Assembly (NCBI RefSeq): GCF_954871325.1
Contig: NC_088776.1
Coordinates: forward strand, 20,398,052 to 20,462,051
Length of the DNA stretch: 64,000 nucleotides
Direction of reading: 5' to 3'
From: Gordionus sp. m RMFG-2023
Taxonomy: Eukaryota > Nematomorpha > Gordioida > Chordodea > Parachordodidae
The notes beneath the pieces are model-generated. The model had not been told where the DNA came from. It ran no database searches and was given only the letters and a program-made list of their open reading frames with translations. This document shows, one piece after another, positions 25,746 through 37,691 of this stretch (positions within the stretch are counted from its first letter, which is position 1; each line of letters starts with the position of its first letter). The translations under genes were made by a program, and so were the position numbers.

Positions 25746-27579
25746 AATAAAAAAGATAAATATTGATATATTTTATAGTTTCATATATAAGAAGAATTGT
25801 ATTACAAAATTTAATATGGGGGTGACTGGAAACAACGTTTGTCTATCGAACATTAGTGGTTTGAACGAATCTCGTTTATGTATAAAAAAGAATTTTAAAA
25901 ATAGTTTTCTTTTTTTAAAAAAAAAAAATTTAACATTAGAAGGTGTATAGTCTCTTTAGATTTATTTAACATTAAGATGATAGGAAAGGATAGAAAAAAT
26001 TAACATTAAGGTTATACGAAAACGTTCATTTCTTGATTACGGCGGTTATATATATTAGATTAGATCTTATTTGATACAATATATTTTGGTCAATATCATT
26101 ATAGTTAATTCATAAATTTCATAGGAAACAAACGTTTAAAATAATGAAATAAATGTTTTTTTTCTCGAGCTATTTAAAAATTGTGATTTAATAAAAAAAA
26201 TTGATTATTTTATTTTTATAAAAAAGTCAATTTATAGAGTCAACGACACTTTTGAAAACAATAATTCTGAAGCTTATTCGAAACTATTAACTAGTGCTTT
26301 ATGATACATTATCCGATAGGTAGATAGTTTAAAGAAAGAAATAATGGCCGAATAAGAATGGCATCGTAATAAAACGAAAATCATAATGATACTAAAATCA
26401 ATTTTTATAAATTTCTAAAAAAATGTTATTTTTTGGTTTGAAATACTTAAAAGGTTGAAATAATTAACTATTTATTTATTAAAAATATATCTAATCATAT
26501 TATAAATGACTTATTAAATCCAATTTCGTAATATATAAAAAAAATTAATATCAATATATTAAATTCTCTAGCATATTAAAAAATATGTGACTTAGTGGCG
26601 GTGTTAGATAGATCCTTAAAAAATAGAAAGCTTCTTTATAAAATAATGTATCTTCGATACAGATACAAGTATCTTATTAAATATATAAATAATGGCAAGA
26701 TGTAAATCTATTCCTTCTGAAGAATAACCCATAGTCCATTCTTCATAAAAAATTAATATTGGCGGTTTCCCATCCAACTGCTATAAAGGAATTGTGTGTG
26801 ACCAAACACTAAAAGTGGAAATGGAGAGATGTATAATCAACAAAAATGCCATGTATATGTTTTTTGTTTCAACGAGCGGATAGATTAATGACATCAAACT
26901 ACAAATTATTCCTCCAGAGAAACTCAAAATTTTTTAAGTTGTTTAGAATTGTTTTTATTATCCAAAACATGATATTTCGATGTCTTTGATAAAATATTCT
27001 TACGATTTATATAAATGTAAAAACCAAACGAGATATAATTTTTTTTTAATCAAATACAATCAACAGAACTAAATTATCCAAATATTACTATTTTTATCAA
27101 GTATACTGTCTCCAAACGACAATCCAAAATGTTTAAATATATTTTATTTCATCCAATAAAAGATGATTTTAATACAATGATTAAGATAAATACGCACAAG
27201 AAATCCTAACATTGAATTATCTTATTTGGATACAACAGAAAAGTTGGTATGCTAAAATATAAAATAATAATGAATATTAATTTAAAATATAACTATAGAA
27301 AAGAAAAATATTAAAATTAATGCAAGAATCCAAGGATAGTAAAGGTGAATATTTAATTTTTTGAACAAAAATATTAAAAAATATCTTAATCAGCATCTTG
27401 TCAAAAAAATTAAAAAGATAAGCATGTTTTTAAAAAAAGTACTACTTAGAAACAGATAAGTATCTTATTAAAAATTTTAAAAGATGTAGAATACAAGATA
27501 CAAAAGAATCTTTTATCTTAGATATGATTATACCTAAAATGAATTATTCAATTTAATTTTTATTTTACAAATATACGAA

Positions 27580-27885
27580 TAAAAAAATTATCCAAATCGT
27601 ATAAAGAATAGTTTTTCATTATTCGATCGAATTATTCGAAAAAATTCGTAATTATTCCTAAACATTAATTATTCATTAATAGAATTTATTCGTAAATATT
27701 CAACATTTTCCTTGTGGAGTATTTTTAAATGTATTTTCACATTTATTAATCATTTTTTTTTAAATTTAATAATAAATTTTATTTTACTCCTTAAAAAATT
27801 TAAGTTTCGAATTGAATAATAGCTCCTGTATTCGAATACAAATAAGACCATTATTCGATTCATATTTGCTTACACTAATAGCTGC
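27580..27885. repeat. ATTCG-rich dispersed repeat, copy 1
   Basis: Repeated attattcga, attcgtaatt and attcgaatac motifs surround a T-rich core. A second copy with the same order of blocks lies at about 28920-29380. Termini are not resolved. Confidence 0.5.
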
Positions 27886-28919
27886 TCTCCGCCAGAGCTG
27901 TAGTCTGGGGGGTGGGGGGGGGGGTGGCAGGCATTGGCCCTGCCAATTTGAAAGAAATTAAGCTTCCTTACCCATATTATTTCCTAAAAATAGGAACACT
28001 GACAGCGTTCTCTTTCCAAAAAATATGATCTTTTTTATAATGATATTTTAGCATATTATTGATATTTTATTTTTCATCATGAAATAAACCATATATATTC
28101 TATAAACAAAATGGTAATATATTAATGTAATTGTACATCTATAATTCCAAAAACTACCGTTTTCTATTTCAATTGGTTCTTAAAAATAGAGGATACAATA
28201 AAAATATGGAATGTTTATATTAGTTTTATCGTCTTAAACAGATCAAAAAAAATTACAAATTATTTTTATAAACAGAGCAAGATCAACGAACAAAAAGAAC
28301 AAGTAAATATTTTTTTATATATAATTAGGTGGTATTGGGATCTTCTTATGATGATGTTTCTATTTTTATATTTCTATGACCAATTGAAGTGGTTGAAAGA
28401 TGCAGATGGGATTGTTCATATCTTGCTGAATCTTTTTGAATCCGACGGGTTCTCTAAAAAAAATTTCAAAATAATTGGATATTTTTTTGTTAATGGCGTT
28501 AGTATGACTGGTAACATATCATCACTGTTTTGATTTAGCGGTCCATGATATAAAAAGTGTTATAGGTTAATCACTTTAAAGCCTTTATTGACATGCTATA
28601 TAGATTATATAGCCAATCTAATAAAAATCAAAAAGCTTTTTAGCATCTGAATTGGGAAATTCAGTTATTGAAGAATGGGAGGAATACTTGAAGTATGATA
28701 GGTGTCTAGCACTCTTTTTACTGTAAAGGGTGTTTGAAATAATTATAGGACCCTTTATACGCTTTTCAAAGATTTAATCGAATCTAACAACAGTTTAAAA
28801 TTTAAGTGACACTCAATCCGAATAGAAAGCTGTGAATTCTTATCAAATCTCGTCTTGATTGTATGATGTTCTGTTTGAATTATACAATATGTATTTAAGG
28901 CTTTAGACAAGAAAAATCA

Positions 28920-29380
28920 GAGTGCACGAATAACCAAATTATTCGAATCGAATAAGGAAGATATATTGAATAATTTTTTTATCTATTATTCGATGGAATT
29001 ATTTAAAATTATTCGTAAATATTGGAAATTATTCCTAAATATTTGAAACTATTCTTAAATATTCGTAATTTTTATAAATATTCGAAATTATTAAGTATTT
29101 AACATATTCCTTGCCAAACTTTTTATTTTTTTTACATGCATGCATAAATCACTTTTTTAAATTTTAATAATCCATTTTTTTTCATTTTTGGAAATATTAT
29201 TAAAGAATTTAATATTCGAATCAAAGGTTTGACTAATCAAAATCGAGTAACGTTTTTATTATTAGTACAAATACAAATTATTGATTCTTACGTACGCAAA
29301 TAATAGAGTTATTCGATTAGAAAATACGAATTGAATGCTAATAATGCAAATATTCGTTTCGTATTTTTGTAGGTATACCC
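28920..29380. repeat. ATTCG-rich dispersed repeat, copy 2
   Basis: It has the same block order as the copy at 27.6 kb: attcgaatcg, attcgtaaat, 'acatattccttg', T-rich core, attcgaatcaaa, attcgattag. It ends near 'aggtatacccgg'. Confidence 0.5.
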
Positions 29381-29386
29381 GGTTAA

Positions 29387-29551
29387 GTTCTACATCTCTT
29401 GTATGATATCTGAATGAATTTTAATTTCTTTCTAAAAGTGGTTCTAAATCTCTTTTTTGATTTCTGAATGAATTTTTATTTAATATTTCTAAAAGAAGTT
29501 CTAAATCTCTTTTAATTCTGAGTGAATTTTTATTTAATATTTCTATAAGAG
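29387..29551. repeat. Tandem repeat, three units of 54-57 bp
   Basis: Units starting 'gttcta(c/a)atctct' at 29387, 29441 and 29498, each with 'ctga(a/g)tgaatttt' and a 'ttctaaaag' end. Confidence 0.75.
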
Positions 29552-31282
29552 AACATATGTAAATAGTTCAAGTCTTTAAGTAAATAAATAAATTTGGATT
29601 AATAATATTGAAAAACAGAAAACACTCTGGCATCAAAATAGATTAATTCATTACTGCCTTAATGGATAATTCGCAAAAGAGTTATGGATGTTAATTTCAG
29701 TTATTTAAATAATTTCGTTTATCAATTTAGATATTTGATTTAATATAAAATATTTAGAAAAAGATAACTTGTCACCAGACCCTCACATTTGTCACGATTA
29801 AGAACAAATTAAACGAGTTTGTTTCAGATTAAAGCTAGATGCAGGTCTCACAATAAATGGGATGAAGGAATATATTGATTATAATAATGAGAGTAATAAA
29901 TTCCCCTGTGATTGAAAGAATTTCAACGAATGTGAGCGCAGCTTTCACCTTATGAATGCCATTATGACTTATTTGCATGAAAGTCTTGATTAAACTTATT
30001 TCCAGTTTAATGATTATAAAAGTTAACGGACCTCCTCTCAGTCAATGGAATTCTTTCCCATATATTAAAAAGAGGCGGACAAGTAATAGATTTGCTATCG
30101 ATAATTAAGCAAGGAAACGTGCTTAATTTTTTTTAACTCAGCTACTTTTAGAAATGGATATTTCTAAATTTAATTATATAGATCTTTATTTATAAAGCAT
30201 ATTTTTGCTTACATATGATGAGAGAGTGTATAAAAAAATTACTTAATTTAAATCCTTTTATTCAATAATAATAATTTTTCAAATAAATTGTCATTTAAAT
30301 TTCCCCGATTTGATTTACAATGCCGCATAACTGAATAGGCTTTCCATTGGTGATAACGATATTATAGATAATAAACATCTCGAACATCTGGAAATTGATG
30401 CAGAATATTCAAAATAAATGACATTATAAATAACCTTTAAATGGAATAATCTTCTTAATGAATAAACTGCACCTTGTCTTGATTATGATTGGAAATTTAG
30501 GACTTTAAAAAATTGTGAATTTTAATTGAATTCCCATTATAAAATTAGAAATATTATATATTCGCCTTGAACTAATATAAATGATGAAGCAAATAAATAA
30601 AAAATCTAACTTAGAATTTTACCTCTTCCTCTATATCTAAGTCTAATTCCGATTTTGTGGTTTCATAAAAATTCTACTCAATGAATGTAAATTAATTTAA
30701 ATTTAATGTGTTAAAATTTCTACGAAAAGAATTGCAAAATATTCGCCAAATCCTTACCTGTTAACTCTGCAAAAATTAAATTGTATTTGTTTAGAAAAAA
30801 CATTAAACTCAATTACAAATCACATTTTAAAAAAAAATGTAGTTTAATGATTAACTACTGATTACATTTTGAAAAATGGGGCCAAATACCAAAATTAGTT
30901 TTTATAATTTAATCACAAATGTAGTTAACTACTGCCTAATCATAGAAATGAGTATTATTTATTCTATTAACGTATTTTTTTAATGGAAAAAGTTTCAATT
31001 AATATTTTATAGAAATAGGAGAAAAATTAAAGTATCTAAAGAGGGAGTTATATTAATTTAAAAAATTATAAAACAAATTAAAACAAAATTTTCCTCATCA
31101 CATTTTACATATGGATTTTAACCCTAAATCCCCTCTTCTTTTTGCCTAGACATACATGCGAAAACATTAATTTATCCTATAATATTTTCCTTGGGAAGGA
31201 GGGGGGGGGGGGGTTAAGCCAAGCCCCCCCCTATCTATGCTACTGAATTTCTATAACTTATACCATGTTTTTATTTTATAGT

Positions 31283-33647
31283 CAGTGGGGCAGCGAGAAT
31301 TTTGCAATTGGGAGGGGGGGGGTTTAAACAATTTTAGGGCGCTTCGCCCTCAAAAACCCCGTTTAAAACTGTTATAGATTATTTATTTTTCGGTGGTCTT
31401 TATTGTTAAAGTTGGCTAAACAGTACCCAATTCTAAAATATGGCAATTATTTGTGCTTTATTAATGTCTGGCTTTAACTAGTATAGTAGCCAGTATAATG
31501 GGAAAAATTATTAGTAACAAGATTTTGGCCAACCTTAAGATTTAGAAGTGACATTAGGCATTTATTCTGTATATTTTATCAATGTTTAGATCATAATTGT
31601 ATATTAATTTAATCCAAGAAAAAAATATTAGATATCGTGCTAAAATGAAAAATATATAAAATTATACATCTGGCGTGCCCTAATATTTAATTCCTGACTA
31701 GTACTTTCAATTTCTCACTCAAATATGAGAGCCACAAAAAGAAACTAAATTAAAAACAAAATTAATACTATGATGTATCTCTCTAAGCATGAAGTGAGCC
31801 AAGCTTTTGGAAACACTAATTCTGAAACTTATACTAAACCATTAAGTAGGGCTTTATTAGTATATTTTATTGCTTTATTCTCTTTGGTTGGTTTAAAGGG
31901 GAGGTAAAAATAAAAAATTATCAAAATTAAGCTCATGCTAGAAAGGAGAATAGAGAAGTTCTAACTATCTGGTTTGCATTAATATTTAGTGCCTTATTAA
32001 TTCTTTAATCTTTCGCCAGCCATTAAAATAGTAACAAAAATAGTAATCATAGATTAACTATGATGTAAAGTTAGCCAAACATCTAGAAGCATTGACTAAG
32101 AAATTTATGTCAATAATTAGTGCATATTTCATTTTCTGGTTTGCGTTAATATTTAGTGCCTTATTAATTCTTTAACAATTTCGCCAGCCATTAAAAAAGT
32201 AACGGAATTATGAACCAAAAACTAACTATGATATCATATTTTAAGCATAAAGTTAGCCAAACGTCTTGAAGCATTATTTTGGAAATTTACATCAATAATT
32301 AATGTGTATTTCATCTTTATTGTTTCAATCTGTTTGGTAGATAGTTTTAAAAAAAACATTTTTGGCAAAATAAAAAAAATCGCCAAATTTGGCATCATGC
32401 TTAGGATTGCCAAGTCTCCCCCCATCAGCGGGTGACTCCCGAAATTTTTTAATTTACACGCAGACATCTCACTCCCGCAAAAGTACCGTAAGTGGAAATC
32501 TACCGCAAAAATCTACCGCAATTTTTAAATTTCTCCCACACAATTTTTTTAAAAACATTTTAACGTCTTTTAAAAATATATAATTAATATTTTGAGAAAC
32601 AGTAATTGATTATTTTTATATTTTTAAAATAAATCTTAAATATCTATTCAGAAAACATGTCTAGTTTGTAAATTTCTGTCCTTTCTATCCTTACCATATA
32701 TATTTTATTTTTATCCAATAATAAATCAATATTATTCATTCATATTTTATCATTTTCATATGAGTTACCTATTTTGAAATTATTAAACGTTACCGACTTT
32801 TATTTATAAGAATTAATAGGTGTAAACTAAGTCAATTCACAATCCCGGCCGAAGGCCGAAATTATTAGCAATTTTTATATCTCTACCGCAATTTTCATAT
32901 TTCACCTGCAAAATACTAAATTTCTCTCGCAGTTTGAAAATTTTGACCTGGCAACCCTGATAAGCAATGGACAATATGTAATGCATGATTAGTACTTACT
33001 AGTTTATCGATCAATTTTTTTCAGACAATAAATACCAATTATAAGCGAAATAAAAATTGCGGCGTCTTATGCTGAATCTTAAATATCGAATTTTAAATTA
33101 TCAAAAATATATTTGGTCTGAATACATTAAGGTTCCTCTTTCCCCGATTCAATATATTTTTGAATCTTATGATCCTATGATCTTTCATATATGTTATTTT
33201 TTCTTTTTGTTTAATAAATATAGTAGTAATTTAAATCTCATTAAATTTTAAATATATTTTCAAAATTTGATAAAAATCAGATATCATGAAACAATTCTAG
33301 GCATGAAGTTTGCCAAACTTTTGAAAGCACTGGTTCTAAATCTTAGACTAATATGTAAGGCTTAAAGAATACATTTTAGTTTAATCTTCAATCCGCTTGG
33401 TAAACAGTATAAATAAAAAAGTTATTAGCAAGATACTAAACTTACTAAAATTGTTACCAAGATTCAAATAGAACGAAGATTCTAAAAGTACAAAAGCAAT
33501 TAAATAAACGAGATATCTAAAATAAGTTTTATTATTTATTATCAAATAAATCCTATCATAAAATATGATACTTGATATGATTGTAGCATGATACTTTTAT
33601 ATTTAATAGCGCCATAAAGGTGGGGGGGGGGGAGGGCTACGCCACTG
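31283..33647. mobile_element. hAT-type element enclosing satellite-like monomers
   Basis: TTTATAGT stands exactly outside both ends (31275-31282, 33648-33655). The ends are CAGTGGGGCAGCGAGAATTTT and, inverted, CAGTGGCGTAGCCCTCC, each with a G run just inside. No transposase is visible. The 2.37-kb interior is mostly diverged tandem monomers; one adjacent pair near 31971 and 32139 is 168 bp apart. A second MITE (32402-32959) is inserted. It is probably a non-autonomous element that captured or generated satellite repeats. Confidence 0.78.
32402..32959. mobile_element. TAGGATTGCCAAG-type MITE, nested
   Basis: The ends are TAGGATTGCCAAGTC and, inverted, CAGGGTTGCCAGGTC. Sub-terminal blocks 'ctaccgcaaaaatctaccgcaa' and 'ctctaccgcaattttc' mirror each other, with a hairpin 'cggccgaaggccg' near the middle right. 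No clean target duplication is visible. It lies inside the element at 31283-33647. Confidence 0.6.
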
Positions 33648-34664
33648 TTTATAGTCGATTTTAATATTTATTTTATAGAATTAAATACAAAATTGTTGAA
33701 TTGTAAATGAATAGAATTTTATATTATACCAATTAATTAGATCAAAGGTCCTATCGTCTTCACAAGAGCACTATATCAAATATTATTTTGACAATAAATT
33801 CCTTTTTTTATAATTAATGATATATTAGGATAATTAGTTATTGTTTGGAGTGTTAGTTTAAAGTTCTTCAAAAATGGAAATATTTTGATCACTTCAAAAA
33901 TTATAATGATAATTTTGAATTATACCCTATCTATCTAATACCAATACTCTTATTTTAATTAGTTAATTTTAATTATGGTTTTTTTATTAATGGATTTTAT
34001 GGTGTCCTTTTTTGTTTAAATAAAAATTCTTTATGTCCATTATATAATTAATGTACTATTTTTTTAAATGTTAATTAAAAAACCATGTATTACTGTGTTT
34101 TAAATCAAATTTGTAATAGTATTACAGATTATTTGATTGATACAGTTTTAGGTGTAAGTAGCAATGATTTTCTCAAAGAGGAATAGTTTTAAAGGGTGCA
34201 TACCCCCGCATAGGCGTATCTAAGATTTTCTATAGGAGGGGGACACTATTGGGTGGAATTTTCCGCCATAAATTTATTACAGGTCTTTGGACAAACTTAT
34301 TTTAGGCTTTTGGCTATATTATATTTTTATAAGAATAATTTTGGGTTTTCACTTACTTTTTTATAAAAAAAAATTTTCCCTAAAAATTTTGAAATTTTAA
34401 AAGTTATTAACTTTTACTAATTATTCTTTCAAATTCTTCTTTTATATTATATAAATTTTGGAGGGAAAGGGAGGTATGACAAATTTTAATTTATTTAATT
34501 CAAAATGATTGATATCTTAATATTTCCATGCTAACAGGAGGAATTTCCTAAGCCATTGAAAAAGAGTATATTATTTAATTTAGACTTCATTATAACGGAT
34601 ATTAGAAAAGATTGTTAGTTTTTTTAAATTATAATTTAATGTTCGGTGCATTAAATCTGAAACT

Positions 34665-34895
34665 CAAAAATCGGACCGGGTTTGAAAAATATTATTTACA
34701 TCTTTTACCAACAAATAAAAAGGACAAAACGATTAGTGATTTTTATTTCATTTAAAATAAGTTTAATTTATATTTTTAAATTAAAATGGACCGAGTTCGG
34801 ACCTAAAATTAAAATAAAATTTTTAGCCTTGTTCAGGCCTAAAAATAAATAAAACTTTCGGGCCGGGCTTGAACTTAAATAAAAATAAAGTCATG
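34665..34895. repeat. Family G repeat fragment
   Basis: Blocks 'ggaccgggtttg', 'ggaccgagttcggacc' and 'cgggccgggcttg' are separated by A/T tracts, as in the other GGCC-rich copies. Ends are not visible. Confidence 0.45.
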
Positions 34896-36073
34896 ACTGA
34901 TGATCCAGTTTAATCCTATAACAAATATACAATAAGGAAATTTGGGAATATTATTCTATATTCAATTGTACTATATTAGTATTCCACTTACATAACAAGC
35001 TTTCTAAAATACTATTTAAGAGCCATGAACTTTGTATAATACAAAATATTCTCTTATTCTAATATTAAATTATAAGGAGTAGAAGATGAATATTTAGGTT
35101 CTTAAAATTACTTTTTATTTTTACGTTTTAATATTTCAAATATCCCGCAAAATTTGATTTAAAATGTTATAATAGAAAATTTTTAGGTGTTTCTTTTTCC
35201 TATCTCTATCTATTTCTCTAAAGGTGTATTATAATATAAAAACATTTTTCCAAAAACATTGAAACAATAGATAAATATTTATCTAGATGAATGATAAGAT
35301 GATTTTTTTAAAAAAAAATCAATTGTTTTAATTTGTTTTTCAAATATTCCAGAAAACAAAAAGAAAGTTCATTGCCCAGGCATAAGTAATTATGACTTAA
35401 TTTTTTTAAAAGGGGACATAAAATAATTTATTGGCAGTTACGAAATTGTATGTGATTGGAACGATATCGAATATTAGTTAAGTATAACATATAGTCGAAG
35501 TAACATTTTTTTATTATTTTGTACAATCATTATTAATAAGAACACTTTAATGGGCAAAAATATTGTACATTATAATTTAGGTAAATTATTGGGTAAAGGG
35601 ACATTCTAAATAAATTTTCAATATATTATTCAATAAATATATTCTCCCATTCTTTTTTATCAGGATAGAAGCTAAACAAGTTTTTCAATAACTATAAAAA
35701 TGTTTTAAAAAAATTGTACTTTTAATAATCAATTTTGTATAGCGGAAAACTTTGTTTGATTTGCCTTTTTATTTAAAAAAAAAATTACTTGGTAGGAATA
35801 TAAATTTAATTTATTCATAATAATAAAGGTTTACAAATTACAATAAATTAAAAATTATGTATACCTGTATTTTTTTTTAAATAAAGAGGGATGTCAAGGC
35901 TAAGTTTAGTCAAATATTTATATAAAATTAATTTTCTATGGAAATGAAAATAAAACACAATCAATTATCTTCAAAAAATGGTGAATTAATTAGAACTAAT
36001 TATGAATGGGTCTTAATTAATAAGATTAAATTTTTTTAAATTGTATATATTTTATCTTCTTTGATGAGCCGAG

Positions 36074-36107
36074 CCAATTTGTCTTATATATAATATAGGT
36101 ATAAATA
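36074..36107 (+). promoter_or_regulatory. Possible CCAAT plus TATA core promoter for bHLH copy 2
   Basis: CCAAT at 36074-36078 and TATAAATA at 36100-36107 lie in the plus direction, followed 25-35 bases later by a less AT-rich stretch. The start codon is about 710 bp downstream, which would need a long leader. Such motifs arise by chance in AT-rich DNA, so this is tentative. Confidence 0.25.
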
Positions 36108-36820
36108 AGTATACGTATAAGACTGATATCTATCAGGATAAGAGCACAGTTGGAGAGCTATTAAGTTTCAGAGAAATTTTTATTGTGAGATTATATTTAA
36201 AAAAAAATCCTTTAAATAAGGGATTTTTTTAAATTTATGAATATTTAAAAAATATATATATTTTAGCGTTCAGTGAAGCAGAATCGGATGACCACTAATT
36301 TTTATTTTATATTTAATTTAAACAAAGCCTTTTATAGAAAAGATTATTGTCTTCTTCATGATTCATATAAAAAAAATTCTCCTTCCCTTTTTTTCCTTTT
36401 AGAAAACTTTATGTAATTATTTATTTTTTTTCTTCCTTTTTATAACGGGATAGAGTTATTAAAATATTACTTAAAAAATTTTAACGAAAAGACCTGAATT
36501 TAAACAAACCTCCTTATTGTTGAATAATAAAAGAAGGGGACTTATTGTTTAACCAATAATAAAAAAATTTTTTATAAGAATAAAAATTTTATATTGTAAT
36601 TATAAAATCAATTTAATTTTATTAAAAAAAATTATATATGGATGAAATTTAATATTTTTAAAAAAATTAATATTAAATTTAAAAAAAAATATATGAAAAA
36701 CGACAAGTGAACACCATCAAACAATATAATAAAATTTCACACTTCAACATCTCGAGTTTATAAAAAAAATTAAATTAAAACATTTTTTTAATAAAATTTT
36801 CAAAAAAACTGCATTTATTG

Positions 36821-37639
36821 ATGAATAAATTCGTTCCAAACAATATTCAGCCGTATAAACTAATCAATTATATGGATCATTCAGACCTCGGGAGTTACAA
36901 TCACAAGGAAATATCATCGAATAATTATAATATTTCTTGGGACAATTCACTAGATAATAATAGCATTTACACCAGTTACAAAAGTACATGTTCCCCTCAT
37001 ATTACTAAACAAACGCATCATCTCTCTCCTTTTGATAATAATTTTAACACCTCCAAAACATCGTGTGGTAATAGATATTATAATAATACTGATAATATTA
37101 ATGACTTAGAATATGACAATAGTTTTAATAAGATTCAAATACCACATAATCCTTCCAGCCTTTACGATGATATAGAACCTACCGTAACAGTTGAGAATAA
37201 AAATGAAGAAACCTATATTGATTATCCAACCAGATCATTCTGCGATAACCCTAAAATATCATTTTCAAATTATATAAAATTTTCACAAAAAATCAGTGGC
37301 AAAAATTTATCTACCATGCCTAAACGCCAAAAAAAAGGTCTCAGCAACTCCTCGTCGAAACATTCAAACATAAATTCTATCCAAACAAAACATATTTCAG
37401 GAAATTTGGTTTTTGATCTATCAGTAGAAAAACGTAATGCCAGAGAACGGAATAGGGTCAAGCAAATAAATGATGCTTTTAATCATTTAAAGCTCAAGGT
37501 TCCTATGGAAAAAGATAAAAGAAAAGTTTCTAAAGTTGAAACACTGAGACACGCTTCCGATTACATAGTTTTACTCAGCAAATTATTGCGGAGGCAAAAT
37601 GATCCATTTCAAAATAATTTCATACAACAGTATTTGTAA
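36821..37639 (+). CDS. ascl: Achaete-scute family bHLH transcription factor (copy 2)
   Basis: A single-exon protein of 272 residues, with the first ATG at 36821; an in-frame TTG just before it is not taken as a start. The bHLH domain is near the C-terminus, about residues 203-255. It has basic segment KRNARERNRVKQIN, first helix DAFNHLKLKVP, a charged loop, and second helix KVSKVETLRHASDYIVLL. It shares about 30 of 53 domain positions with the minus-strand copy at 5-6 kb, by hand count. RERNRVKQIN and SKVETLR place it with achaete-scute proteins, though DAFNHLK is unusual for that family. The N-terminal 200 residues are Asn/Ser/Tyr-rich and disordered-looking. Only 17 residues follow the domain, so the usual C-terminal motif is missing. 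The start context is weak (T at -3). It is probably nuclear, binding E-boxes with an E-protein partner. Confidence 0.92.
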   Translation: MNKFVPNNIQPYKLINYMDHSDLGSYNHKEISSNNYNISWDNSLDNNSIYTSYKSTCSPHITKQTHHLSPFDNNFNTSKTSCGNRYYNNTDNINDLEYDNSFNKIQIPHNPSSLYDDIEPTVTVENKNEETYIDYPTRSFCDNPKISFSNYIKFSQKISGKNLSTMPKRQKKGLSNSSSKHSNINSIQTKHISGNLVFDLSVEKRNARERNRVKQINDAFNHLKLKVPMEKDKRKVSKVETLRHASDYIVLLSKLLRRQNDPFQNNFIQQYL

Positions 37640-37671
37640 AAATAATATTAAAATTTATATTTTATATAAAG

Positions 37672-37691
37672 TGTGATATTTATATAATAAA
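37672..37691 (+). promoter_or_regulatory. K-box-like motif and AATAAA in the 3' UTR of bHLH copy 2
   Basis: TGTGAT (37672-37677) lies 33 bp after the stop and AATAAA (37686-37691) 47 bp after it. K-boxes in Drosophila E(spl) and bHLH transcripts are microRNA targets; here the match is only six bases. The poly(A) signal is plausible but the region is A-rich. Confidence 0.3.

Larger units (their letters stand above)
22662..31282. other. Repeat-rich intergenic region without a recognised gene
   Basis: It holds an isolated hAT-type end CAGAATAGTAGCTAGGATT (23472), repeats resembling those of the 31-33 kb element (about 23790-23900 and 26240-26340), small hairpins (24694-24711), tandem repeats (25385-25745, 29387-29551) and two ATTCG-rich blocks. 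A further hAT-like end CAGAGCTGTAGTCTGG stands at 27893, with G runs near 27907-27924 and 31201-31213. Two weak coding-looking patches (26640-26927 minus; 29829-30050) are described under findings. Confidence 0.5.
33656..36820. other. Upstream region of bHLH copy 2
   Basis: AT-rich and non-coding. It holds a hAT-like end CATAGGCGTATCTAAG (34209), a family G fragment (34665-34895) and a possible core promoter at 36074-36107. Beyond these no signal is supported. Confidence 0.45.

Noticed and set aside
36818-36820. TTG one codon before the bHLH copy 2 ATG as start
   Set aside because: Animal nuclear genes start at ATG; the next codon is ATG at 36821, so the protein has 272 residues.
37270-37461. 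Minus-strand frame within bHLH copy 2
   Set aside because: Antisense shadow of the bHLH-coding strand.
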